Assembly: GCF_000372745.1 (NCBI RefSeq)
Contig: NZ_KB889710.1
Coordinates: forward strand, 1-46,712
Length of the DNA: 46,712 nucleotides
Source: Embleya scabrispora DSM 41855
Lineage (GTDB): Bacteria > Actinomycetota > Actinomycetes > Streptomycetales > Streptomycetaceae
Reading direction: 5' to 3'
Made by a program: the position numbers and the translations under genes. Each line of letters opens with the position of its first letter. The stretch's first letter is position 1. Below the pieces are notes generated by a model. The model was not told the DNA's origin and did not search any database. It was given only the letters and a program-made list of their open reading frames with translations. Below are positions 36,863 through 45,337 of this stretch, piece by piece.

Positions 36863-37804
36863 GTGAGACACGCAGCGGGCAGCGGTCCACAGCCCGACGA
36901 AGGGGGCACACCCGACGGAGCGCACTTCCTGGACACCTCGTGGCAACAGCACACCATGGGCGCGGCGGGCACACCGGGCGCATCCGGCCCTCCGCGCACA
37001 TCGGGCACACCCGGCGCGTTCGACGCGGCGACCACGCCGGTCCCGGCCGACTGGTACCAGCGCGAGCAGCCCGCCGCTTCCCCCGCGGAGGCCCCGGCCG
37101 AGCCGGCCCGGCCCGCCCGCCGGGACGAACCGGAGCCGCCGCGCCGCAGCCGACGGGGGTTGGTCGTGTGGAGCCTGGCGGGCGCGCTGGTGCTCGGCGG
37201 AGCCGGCGTCGGGGCCGTGCTGTTCCTCGGGAGTGGCGACGACAAGAACAAGGCGAGTTCGGTGGGCGCGCAGTTGCCCCCCGCGCCCACGGCCGCGCCG
37301 ACGGCCACGGTGCCCACGACCGCATCCACCACCAACGCGCCCGCCTCGACGCGGCCGCCGTCCTCGAGCAAGCCGCCGAGTACGTCCTCGACCGCGAAGC
37401 CGCCGGCGAACGACGTGGACGCGCCCAAGGACCCCAAGGCGCTCAAGCCGGCCGCCTACGCCGCGTGGAAGAGGATCGACGCCGCGATGGCCGCGGAGGG
37501 CATCACCCTCAACCTGAACTCCGGCAAACGCGGCTGGGCCCACCAGCAGAGGCTGCTCGACGAGAAGATCGCCGCGGTCGGCTCGCGCGAGGAGGCCCTG
37601 CGCTGGGTATTGCCGCCGGAGAAGTCGATGCACGTCCAGGGCATCGCGGTGGACATCTACCCGGCCAACGCCCAGGCGTGGCTCCAGGCCAAGGGCAGCA
37701 AGTACGGCTGGTGCCGGATGTACGACAACGAGGAATGGCACTTCGAGTACAACGCCTCCTACACCTCCGGCTGCCCCAAGCGCCTCCCCAGCGCCACGGA
37801 ATGA
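36863..37804 (+). CDS. Membrane-anchored VanY-type D,D-carboxypeptidase (M15)
   Basis: A 313-residue protein: about 95 disordered cytoplasmic residues, one transmembrane segment (LVVWSLAGALVLGGAGVGAVLFL), a Thr/Pro/Ser-rich wall-spanning linker of about 75 residues, then a VanY/M15 domain. Zinc-site residues are visible in SMHVQGIAVDIYP (His and Asp) and NEEWHFEY (Glu and His). The family trims the terminal D-Ala of peptidoglycan stems; its position outside the membrane fits this. Resistance to glycopeptides is not implied. The GTG at 36863 has GAGGAGG eight bases upstream. It is divergent from moaA. Confidence 0.92.
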   Translation: MRHAAGSGPQPDEGGTPDGAHFLDTSWQQHTMGAAGTPGASGPPRTSGTPGAFDAATTPVPADWYQREQPAASPAEAPAEPARPARRDEPEPPRRSRRGLVVWSLAGALVLGGAGVGAVLFLGSGDDKNKASSVGAQLPPAPTAAPTATVPTTASTTNAPASTRPPSSSKPPSTSSTAKPPANDVDAPKDPKALKPAAYAAWKRIDAAMAAEGITLNLNSGKRGWAHQQRLLDEKIAAVGSREEALRWVLPPEKSMHVQGIAVDIYPANAQAWLQAKGSKYGWCRMYDNEEWHFEYNASYTSGCPKRLPSATE

Positions 37805-37813
37805 CCGAGCCGG

Positions 37814-37831
37814 CCGCGCCCGCGGGCGCGG
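37814..37831. terminator. 18-bp perfect palindrome after the carboxypeptidase
   Basis: CCGCGCCCGCGGGCGCGG is self-complementary and begins nine bases after the stop, flanked by GG and GG/CC that extend the stem. It is a plausible factor-independent hairpin, but the sequence is so GC-rich that chance is possible. Confidence 0.4.
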
Positions 37832-37960
37832 GGCCATGGGAGTGACCTCGCGACACCCGGCCCCGGTCCGATCGTTGTACGCCGTGTCCGCCGACGAGTC
37901 TCGGCGGGCGCGGCGTCGGGGCGTGGGATCTCGGGGCCGTCGTAGCGGAGAGGCTCTCCC

Positions 37961-38140
37961 GTGCGGAATTCGGCCCTGATCGCCCCCAATCCCGATCCCC
38001 ATCACCGCCGCCCGTTCGGCATGGTGCGGCTGCCCTATCCGGTGGCCCAGGCAGTGCTTCCGGCGCCCGCGGGCCGCATGCCCGCGCGGCCGCCGATCCT
38101 CACCCGGCCGCAACCCTGGTACCCGGCCGACTGGCGCTGA
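37961..38140 (+). CDS. Probable small protein, 59 residues, unknown
   Basis: A GTG start with GGAGAGG upstream opens a 59-codon frame whose third positions are mostly G or C. The product is basic and Pro-rich (MRNSALIAPNPDPHHRRPFG ... LTRPQPWYPADWR) with no signal peptide or membrane segment. It is not a shadow of an opposite-strand gene: the binding-protein gene on the other strand stops 18 bp beyond it. I recognise no family. It could be a small secreted-less peptide, or a relic of a larger gene. Confidence 0.5.
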   Translation: MRNSALIAPNPDPHHRRPFGMVRLPYPVAQAVLPAPAGRMPARPPILTRPQPWYPADWR

Positions 38141-38158
38141 CCGATCCGGCGCGGCCCG

Positions 38159-39535
38159 TCACGGCTTGTACGGCAGCGAGGGAACGTCGTAGCAGTTCGT
38201 GGTCATGTCCGGCACCTGGCCGACCCAGCCGCCCGGCGCACCGTCCTGCCAGCGGGCCACGTCGAAGCAGGTCCGGGTGGGCGCGGCGACGCGGTCGACC
38301 GGTTCGGCCCTGAAGTCGACCGGGATCAGCAGTCCGTGTGCGTCGTAGCCCTCGGGGCGGTTGACGAAGCCTTCGACGCACGCCCGGGTGACGTTCGCGC
38401 CGCACGAGGCGATCGCGTCGGTGAGCCACATCGCCGAGGCCCAGCCCTCCAGTTCCCACTGGGAGAGCTTGTCCTCGCGGTCGGGGTAGTACTTCTTCAT
38501 CGCGGCCCGGAACTCGGCCACCGCGGGTTGCGCGGTGTCCGTGTAGCCGCGGCTGTTGCTCGTCGCGTAGATGCTGTTGCGGCAGGTCGGGGACGCCTTG
38601 AAGTCCTCGCCGACGCGCGCGTTCCAGTTCTGGACGTTGGTCACCTTCGCGGTCACCCGCAGTCCGGCGCCGTCCATCGCCTTGCACAGTTCGACGTTGC
38701 CGCGCGTGTCCACCGCGTCGAAGACGATGTCGACGCCCTTGCTGCGCATGTCCACCACCGCGGCGGCGAAGTTCGGCAGCGCGAAGTCGACCTGCTTTTC
38801 GAGCACGGTGTAACCCTCGGCGCGCAGGCCGTCGGCGACGGTCTGCGCGTAGCGCGCGGAGTCGGCCTGGTTGTACGACACCACGGCGGCGGTGCGCGCG
38901 CCGAGCTTGTCCTTGAAGTAGCGGTAGACCTCGGTACTCGCGTACAGCTCGCCGTTCCAGCCGACCTTGCCCTCGCGCGGAGCCCGCGAGCCGTAGATCG
39001 AGTACAGATGCGGGTAGGTCTCGTACGCGGTCCCGATCGGTTGGCCGCCGACGTCCGGGACGCCCTTGTCGCTGACGTAGCCGGCCGCGTTGTAGCTGTA
39101 GATGCTGTTGCCCGCGAAGGCGAACACCTTGTCGTCCTCGACGAGTTTGCGGGCGCAGCGCTGGTTGGCCACGCCGTAGCCGTTGTCGTCGCACGCGGAC
39201 ACCTCGACCTTGCGCCCGTTCACGCCGCCGCGGTCGTTGAGCGCCTTGAACCATGCCTGTGCGCCGTACATCGGCCCGGAGAAGGTCTCATTGCCCAGGA
39301 TGCCCTGGACGGTGTCGATCATCCCGACGGTGATCCGGGTGGGGGTGACGCCCACGTCGGACGCGGTGTTGGCGTTCGGCGCGGGCGCGCCGGTGCCCAC
39401 CGGGGCCGGCTCGCGGTCGTGGAAGTCGCGCTCCGGCAACCGCGAACCGCACCCGGCCACCAGGCACAGCAGCAGGGCCGACAACAGGGCCACCGAGGCG
39501 CACGGCACGCCCCGTCGGTGGAAACGACGACGCAT
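38159..39535 (-). CDS. Branched-chain amino acid-type ABC substrate-binding lipoprotein
   Basis: A 458-residue periplasmic-binding-protein family member (type I fold, Leu/Ile/Val class). It starts MRRRFHRRG, then a hydrophobic h-region ending in the lipobox LVAGC, so it is a lipoprotein on the outer face of the membrane. The mature part begins after a short linker with VGVTPTRITVGMIDTVQG and includes ALNDRGGVNGRKVEVSACDD. The ligand is unknown. The ATG at 39535 has GAGGAG upstream. It lies downstream of a small lipoprotein gene and divergent from the permease/ATPase genes, completing the transport system. Confidence 0.9.
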   Translation of the reverse strand: MRRRFHRRGVPCASVALLSALLLCLVAGCGSRLPERDFHDREPAPVGTGAPAPNANTASDVGVTPTRITVGMIDTVQGILGNETFSGPMYGAQAWFKALNDRGGVNGRKVEVSACDDNGYGVANQRCARKLVEDDKVFAFAGNSIYSYNAAGYVSDKGVPDVGGQPIGTAYETYPHLYSIYGSRAPREGKVGWNGELYASTEVYRYFKDKLGARTAAVVSYNQADSARYAQTVADGLRAEGYTVLEKQVDFALPNFAAAVVDMRSKGVDIVFDAVDTRGNVELCKAMDGAGLRVTAKVTNVQNWNARVGEDFKASPTCRNSIYATSNSRGYTDTAQPAVAEFRAAMKKYYPDREDKLSQWELEGWASAMWLTDAIASCGANVTRACVEGFVNRPEGYDAHGLLIPVDFRAEPVDRVAAPTRTCFDVARWQDGAPGGWVGQVPDMTTNCYDVPSLPYKP

Positions 39536-39591
39536 ACGTGCTCCTCGATGGCCCGGGTGTGGCGGATGTACGCCCGTTCGGGGTGTGGCGA

Positions 39592-40233
39592 TCAGGCCTT
39601 GGGGCAACCCTCGACCACGGTGCCCGGCTTGAGCGCGGAGACCAGGGTGCAGACGGTGCTCAGGCTGACCTTCCAGGTGCCGTCCTGCTTGACGGCCTGG
39701 CCGGTCTGGCCGGGCAGCGCCGGGTTGCCGGCGAGCAGGATGTCGAACGACACGGCCGCCTTGTCACCGCTGATCTTGACCGCGGTGGTCTTGGACGTGA
39801 CCTGCTTGGCCAGCGGGTCGTTCGCGAGCGTCTCGACGAGCGTGCCCACCTGCGCCGAGTTCTCCAGAACCGCCTTGCGGTCCGCGAGCGGCGTGGCGTT
39901 GTCGAACAACTTGTCCCAGTTGTCGGCGACCTTCTTCTCCTCGCCGGTGAGCGTGGTGCCACCGGCGGCCGGCGGAGCGCTGGACGCGCCACCGGGCGCG
40001 GCCGGCGTGCTCGCGGCGGGTGCGGGCGTCGTCGCCGCGGGGGCGGCCGGCGCGGACGCCGACGGCGTCGACTTCGCCTTGTCGTCCTTCTTGTCGTCAT
40101 CGCTGCTGCAACCGGACATCACCAGCACCGCCGCCACCGGCAGGGCCAGCCATGCCCGACGCGCCCCCTTGCGACGACCGACGCCGGTGCCCGTTGTCGC
40201 CCGCTCGTTGATCATGTCCACGCTCACGCGCAT
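39592..40233 (-). CDS. Small secreted lipoprotein, unknown function
   Basis: About 213 residues with a lipobox (VAAVLVMSGC), a disordered Ala/Pro/Thr-rich stretch of about 55 residues, then a compact domain of about 110 residues containing GEEKKVADNWDKLFDNATPLADRK and a C-terminal Cys pair (STVCTLV, VVEGCPKA) likely to form a disulfide. It resembles low-molecular-weight mycobacterial lipoproteins of the Mce-associated/NTF2-like kind, but I cannot name a family. It precedes the binding-protein gene by 56 bp, so the two are probably cotranscribed. The start may instead be the ATG six codons in. Confidence 0.83.
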   Translation of the reverse strand: MRVSVDMINERATTGTGVGRRKGARRAWLALPVAAVLVMSGCSSDDDKKDDKAKSTPSASAPAAPAATTPAPAASTPAAPGGASSAPPAAGGTTLTGEEKKVADNWDKLFDNATPLADRKAVLENSAQVGTLVETLANDPLAKQVTSKTTAVKISGDKAAVSFDILLAGNPALPGQTGQAVKQDGTWKVSLSTVCTLVSALKPGTVVEGCPKA

Positions 40234-40282
40234 TCACCACCCGTTCCGCCGGTCGCCCGGCGTCCTGTTGCTGTTGATGTAG

Positions 40283-40297
40283 CCAGGTAGTACCTGG
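40283..40297. promoter_or_regulatory. Palindromic operator candidate in the HAAT divergent region
   Basis: CCAGGTAGTACCTGG has perfect 6-bp arms around AGT, and looser symmetry continues outward (GTAG on the left, GTTAC on the right). It lies about 50 bp upstream of the lipoprotein start and about 130 bp upstream of the plus-strand gene. On the minus strand TTGCCG (40303-40308) is a possible -35 box next to it, so binding there could block the promoter. Confidence 0.4.
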
Positions 40298-40424
40298 GTT
40301 ACCGGCAAGTCATGTTGCCACGTGCGACTCGGTATCCAATCGTGTTCCGGCCCGTATGACCAGATCCCGGCGAACTACGCTGAGGCACGAATGCGCGATC
40401 GGGCGGACTCGACGGGTGGACCCT

Positions 40425-41150
40425 ATGGCAGGTTCGACGGACTCGGCAGGTTCCACGGGAAAGGCGAACTCCCCTATCGAACGACAGCGTACGACCGACG
40501 CGGCCGCGACCATGGAGGGTTTGCGGCGGCTGTTGCGCACGCACGGCGGCTGGCTGGTGGGCCTGTGCGGCGCGTTGTTGTGCGCACTGGGTTGGTACGG
40601 CGTATCGGGCGAACGGTACGAGGCGCGCCAACTGCCCTACCTGGCCTCGGCGACCATCCCGGGCGCGGCTTTGATCGTCGCGGGCGCGGTGCTCGTGGTG
40701 GGCACCCGGGGCGGGGCGGCGGGCGAGTCGGGAGCGGTGGACGCGGAGCTGCGCTCGATGGTGGGCCGGCTGTACGAACTGCTGGTCGAGCCGGTGCCGG
40801 ACGCGGCGGAGCAGCCGACCGCCGCGGCGGGGTGGGTCACGGTGCCGGGCGGCGCGCGGTACCACCGGTCCGAGTGCTCGCTGGTGCGGGGCAAGAACGG
40901 GGTGTTTCCCGTGGACGAGGCGATGGCGCGGAACAAGGACCTGCGGCCGTGCCGGTTGTGCGACCCCGGCCCGGGGCCGGGGCAGACCACGCCGGGGGCG
41001 GCGGGGCCGGGGGCTGTCGGGCCGGAGGCTGCCGGGGTGGGGCCCGCCGGGGCGGTCTCGCCGCCCGGAGCGGCCGCCGGGTCGACGAAGCGAAGCGAAA
41101 CCGGTGACGCCGGTCCCGACGGGCCCGCCTCACCCGCGACCGGCGGCTGA
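40425..41150 (+). CDS. Membrane protein linked to the HAAT transporter, unknown
   Basis: About 241 residues: a short N-terminus, two hydrophobic segments (GGWLVGLCGALLCALGWYGVSG and ASATIPGAALIVAGAVLVVG), a soluble part with YHRSECSLVRGK and LRPCRLCDPGPG, and a Gly/Pro/Ala-rich tail. The Cys and His pattern (H-x3-C ... C-x2-C) could bind metal; this is inference. The gene ends five bases before the permease start, so it is part of the transporter operon. ATG 40425 is the likeliest start, with GGGTGG upstream. I recognise it only as a recurring companion of these operons. Confidence 0.75.
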   Translation: MAGSTDSAGSTGKANSPIERQRTTDAAATMEGLRRLLRTHGGWLVGLCGALLCALGWYGVSGERYEARQLPYLASATIPGAALIVAGAVLVVGTRGGAAGESGAVDAELRSMVGRLYELLVEPVPDAAEQPTAAAGWVTVPGGARYHRSECSLVRGKNGVFPVDEAMARNKDLRPCRLCDPGPGPGQTTPGAAGPGAVGPEAAGVGPAGAVSPPGAAAGSTKRSETGDAGPDGPASPATGG

Positions 41151-41155
41151 GCGTC

Positions 41156-43051
41156 GTGCTCACGGTGGAACTGGCCCTGGCCGGACTGGGCGTGGGCGCG
41201 ATCGCGGCGCTCGCGGCGGTCGGGATGATCACCTCCTACCGGGCGACCGGCGTGTTCAACCTGTCCTTCGGCGCGCTCGCGATGATCGTCGCCTACCTGG
41301 TCTGGCAGCAGGTACGGGTATGGGGCTGGCCGCTGTGGGCGGCGGTGCTGCTCGACGTGGGCGTGGTGGCGCCGGCGCTCGGCCTGGTCCTGGAGCGCTT
41401 CGTCTTTCGCGGCCTGCACCGCGAGGGGGCGGGCCCGGCCCGGATGCTGGTCGCCTCGCTGGGCGTGTTCGTGCTCCTGGTCGGTGTGGCCACGCTGACC
41501 TGGGGCACCCAGGCCCGCCTGGACCCGCCCTCGATCGTGCCGACCGGGTCGGTGGCGCTGCCCGGCGACACGTCCGTGGCCCGCGGCACGCTGGTCGAGC
41601 TGGGCGTGGTGATCGCGGTCGCCGCGCTGGTGGCCGGCGTGACCCGGTACACCCGGTTCGGCGTGCGGCTGCGCGCGGTGGTGGACCGGCGTGCGCTGGC
41701 CGAGTTGGCGGGCGTGCCGGCCGACCGGGTGGCCGCGGCGGGCTGGGCCTTCGGGTCGATGCTGGCCGGGTTGACCGGGGTGCTGCTGGCACCGCACCTG
41801 CGGCTGGATCCGTACGGGCTGACCCTGCTCGTCCTGGAGACGATCGGCGTCGCGGTGGTCGCCCGGCTGGCCAGTCTGCCGGTGGCGATCCTGGCGGCAC
41901 TGGCGATCGGGGTGGGGCAGAGCGAACTGTCCCGGCTGGAACTCGACTCGTGGGGGCTGATCCAGGCGCTCCAGGCGAACCTGTTCGTGGTGGTGATGCT
42001 GGTCGCGCTGCTGGTGCTGCCGCGGATGATCGAGGTGGGCGGCCCGGACGCCACGCGGGCGGCGACCCGGATAGGGACCGGGCACGGCGAGAGTGCGCCG
42101 GCGGGCTGGTGGGTGCCGTTCGTCGCGGTCGCCGCGGCGCCGCTCGCCCTGGGCGCGGAGCATCTGCGGATCGCCCAGCAGGTGCCGGCGCTGGCGATCG
42201 TGTTCGTGTCGCTGGTGATGCTCACCGGGTACGCGGGCCAGATCTCGCTCGGCCAGGCCGGCTTCGCGGGTCTGGGCGCGCTGTTCGCCGGGCAGCTGAT
42301 GAGCCGGCACGTCCCGGGCCTGGTCGCGCTGTTCCTGGCCGCGCTGCTGGTGGTGCCGGTCGGCCTGTTGACCGGGTGGCCGGCGATTCGGCGGCGCGGG
42401 TTGACACTGGCGCTGACCACGTTCGCGGTGGCCGCGGTGGTCAGCCGGTTCGTCTTCGCCCAACCGCGCTTCACCAGCGACGCGGTGCTCGACCACCCAT
42501 GGCCCTTCGAGGACGAACGCGCCTTCTACGCAATGGAGTTGGCCTGCCTGGGGCTGGTCCTGCTGGTGATCCGTCGGCTGCATGTGAGCCGACTCGGCCG
42601 GATGCTGGTCGCGGTCCGTGACCACGAGCGCGGCGCGGCGGCGGCCGGTGTGGACGTCTCCTCCGCCAAGGTCTTCGTCTTCGCGATCGGCGCCGGCGTG
42701 GCCGCACTGGGCGGCGCGCTGCTGGGGATGGGCGGCCGGGCCTTCGACGCGGCGGCCTTCGACCCGGTTCTGGGCCTGGTCTGGTTCGCGGCGGTGGTCG
42801 TCTTCGGCGTGGACAGCGCGGCGGGCGCGGTACTGGCCGCCGGTTTGGTGGTGGCCCTGGACGCGGCCACCACGGCCGGCATGTCCACGATCGTGATCGG
42901 CGCCCTGGCCGTCCTGCTGTCCCGGATGCCGGGCGGCGTCCCGGCCACGGCCCTGCGCCTGGCCGCCGGCCGCCCGGCCGCCCCGGCGGAGCCGATCCCG
43001 GTCCGGCTCACCCCACTCGGCCGAACCCTGCGGGCCCGGGTGCGCCCGTGA
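41156..43051 (+). CDS. Fused LivH-LivM branched-chain amino acid permease
   Basis: A 631-residue protein joining both permease subunits of a HAAT ABC importer. The LivH-like half has SYRATGVFNLSFGALAMIVAYL; the LivM-like half has GYAGQISLGQAGFAGLGALFAG and RDHERGAAAAGVDVSSAKVFVFAIGA, the likely ATPase-coupling region. About 16-18 hydrophobic segments are visible. Separate LivH and LivM genes are the usual arrangement, though fusions are known in actinomycetes. The GTG at 41156 follows the previous stop by five bases; its own stop overlaps the livG start (GTGA). Confidence 0.92.
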   Translation: MLTVELALAGLGVGAIAALAAVGMITSYRATGVFNLSFGALAMIVAYLVWQQVRVWGWPLWAAVLLDVGVVAPALGLVLERFVFRGLHREGAGPARMLVASLGVFVLLVGVATLTWGTQARLDPPSIVPTGSVALPGDTSVARGTLVELGVVIAVAALVAGVTRYTRFGVRLRAVVDRRALAELAGVPADRVAAAGWAFGSMLAGLTGVLLAPHLRLDPYGLTLLVLETIGVAVVARLASLPVAILAALAIGVGQSELSRLELDSWGLIQALQANLFVVVMLVALLVLPRMIEVGGPDATRAATRIGTGHGESAPAGWWVPFVAVAAAPLALGAEHLRIAQQVPALAIVFVSLVMLTGYAGQISLGQAGFAGLGALFAGQLMSRHVPGLVALFLAALLVVPVGLLTGWPAIRRRGLTLALTTFAVAAVVSRFVFAQPRFTSDAVLDHPWPFEDERAFYAMELACLGLVLLVIRRLHVSRLGRMLVAVRDHERGAAAAGVDVSSAKVFVFAIGAGVAALGGALLGMGGRAFDAAAFDPVLGLVWFAAVVVFGVDSAAGAVLAAGLVVALDAATTAGMSTIVIGALAVLLSRMPGGVPATALRLAAGRPAAPAEPIPVRLTPLGRTLRARVRP

Positions 43052-43838
43052 ACGGGGCACCGGAGTCGACGCGGCCGGACCCGGACGGTGGTGGGTCGGC
43101 GAGTGCGCTGCGGGCCGACGCGATCGTGCGGCGGTTCGGCGGGTTGCGGGCCGTGGACGGGGTGGACCTGGTCGTGCCGGCGGGCGCGGTGACGGCGGTG
43201 ATCGGGCCGAACGGAGCGGGCAAGAGCACCCTGTTCGACTGCCTCGCGGGCGGTCGGGTCGACGCCGGTCGGGTGTACCTGGGCGGGCGGGACGTCACCC
43301 GGCTGCCGGCGCATCGGCGGGCCCGGCTCGGGCTGGCCCGTACGTTCCAGGTGGTGTCGGTGTTCCCCAGTCTGACGGTGGTGGACAACCTGCGGGTGGC
43401 GGCGGAGAACCGGTCCGGATCCTCGGCCGTCGCCCGGCTGTTCGGCCTGCCCGACCCGGCCCGGGGACGAACCGGGGCCGCGGTCGAGGCGGCGCTGCGC
43501 CGACTCGCGCTGACCGAGCACGCCCACACGCTGGCGGGCCGCCTCCCGGCCGGGGTACTGCGCATGGTCGAGCTGGCCCGCGCCCTCGCGTCGTCCCCCT
43601 CGGTGCTGCTCCTGGACGAACCGGCCAGTGGGCTGGACGACGCGCAGACCGACCGGCTGCGGCACGAGCTGCGCGCGCTGGCCGCCGACGGCCTGGCCAT
43701 CCTGCTGGTCGAACACGACATGGACCTGGTCTTCGGCGTCGCCGACACGGTGCACGTGATGGCCGCGGGCCGCATCGTGGCGGCCGGCACACCGGAGGAG
43801 ATCCGCGCCGACGAGCGCGCCCAGGAGGTGTACCTCTG

Positions 43839-43839
<1 letters not shown>
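43048..43839 (+). CDS. livG: LivG-type ABC ATPase with degenerate signature motif
   Basis: A 263-residue ATPase subunit of the HAAT importer. Walker A is intact (GPNGAGKST, residues 53-61), as are Walker B with the catalytic Glu (VLLLDEPASGLD) and the switch His (LLVEHDMD). The ABC signature, normally L(S/A/P)xGQ in this family, reads LPAGV (166-170), so the Gln is lost. Its GTG start overlaps the permease stop by 4 bp and its stop overlaps the livF start by one base, showing tight translational coupling. Confidence 0.9.
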
Positions 43840-44519
<680 letters not shown>

Positions 44520-44544
44520 GCCCTGCCCCGGAGGCTCGGCGCGT

Positions 44545-44804
44545 GTGGCGCCCCAAGCCGGTGTCGGTGACAACATCTGGGCGGCGGAGACCGACAACCG
44601 CGGACTCGTGGTCGATCACATCGACGTGGCCGAGGCGCCGGTCCCGAAGTCGGTGGCGCCGCTGTCGGGGCTGAAGACTGCCGGTCCGGGTGCCCCGGCG
44701 CGGGTTCGTGCTCGACGGGAAGCCGGTGCTTGCGTCCACGTCCTACCTGCCGGCCGACCCGGTCGCCGGCTTGCGCATCACGCACGAGCACCGGGCCGCC
44801 CGGC
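44545..44804 (+). pseudogene. Remnant of a GntR/UTRA transcription regulator
   Basis: Two adjacent reading frames together rebuild part of a UTRA ligand-binding domain of the GntR-HutC type: first NRGLVVDHIDVAEAPVPKSV and LSGLKTAG, then, in the next frame from about 44690, RRGFVLDGKPVLASTSYLPA followed by DPVAG. A frameshift near 44690-44705 separates them. The N-terminal DNA-binding domain and the end of UTRA are missing. Relatives control mobile elements or sugar genes, so this may mark an old insertion or deletion between livF and the DUF6924 gene. It covers most of the 309-bp gap. Confidence 0.55.
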
Positions 44805-44828
44805 GGTGGACGACCGGAAGGGATCGGC

Positions 44829-45296
44829 GTGTTGCCGGAGATCGATGCGCGCAGCGAGTTCGCGGCTGTGGTGATCAGGACCGACTACGGGGACGAGACG
44901 GCCTGGGCGGCGGTGGCGACGGAATTGGGTCGGCCGTGGGGAACGGACGGGGAGTTCGAGGCGGGCGTGCACTTCGTCGACGATCCGGTCCGGGCAAACG
45001 CCGGGCCCGACGACATCGTCGCGGCGGTCCGGCGGGGCGAGGAGCAATTCGTGGTGTTCGTCGCCGACCGGCACACGATGCGGTCCGCCGACCACGCGCT
45101 ACTCGCCCTCGACACCCGGCCCGAGGACCAGGCTCCGGACCCGATCGGCGCCCCGTCCCCGCGCGCGTTTCGGACCGTGCCGGCCGGCGTCCACGAAGTG
45201 CAGGCCAATCCGGCGATCGCGAACCTCTTCTTCTCGGAATTTGCGCAAGCGGCCCATGCCCACCCCGAAGGCGTCTTCCGAGCCTTCGGAGGCTGA
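44829..45296 (+). CDS. DUF6924 protein
   Basis: A 155-residue acidic soluble protein without a signal peptide. Family features are AAVVIRTDYGDETAWAAVAT near the start, a central VHFVDDPVRAN, EEQFVVFVADRHTM and the end NPAIANLFFSEFAQAAHAHP followed by EGVFRAF. DUF6924 is a Streptomyces-rich family of unknown role. The GTG at 44829 has GGAAGGG upstream; the open frame extends further back only through the GntR remnant. It converges on the amidohydrolase. Confidence 0.85.
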   Translation: MLPEIDARSEFAAVVIRTDYGDETAWAAVATELGRPWGTDGEFEAGVHFVDDPVRANAGPDDIVAAVRRGEEQFVVFVADRHTMRSADHALLALDTRPEDQAPDPIGAPSPRAFRTVPAGVHEVQANPAIANLFFSEFAQAAHAHPEGVFRAFGG

Positions 45297-45337
45297 TCCC
45301 GGTAACCGTCGCCCCCGACTCGGCTGCGCCCGACGGC

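Noticed and set aside
36863-37804. VanY-type gene as a vancomycin resistance determinant
   Set aside because: No vanHAX or VanRS genes accompany it; single VanY-domain proteins are common peptidoglycan enzymes in these bacteria.
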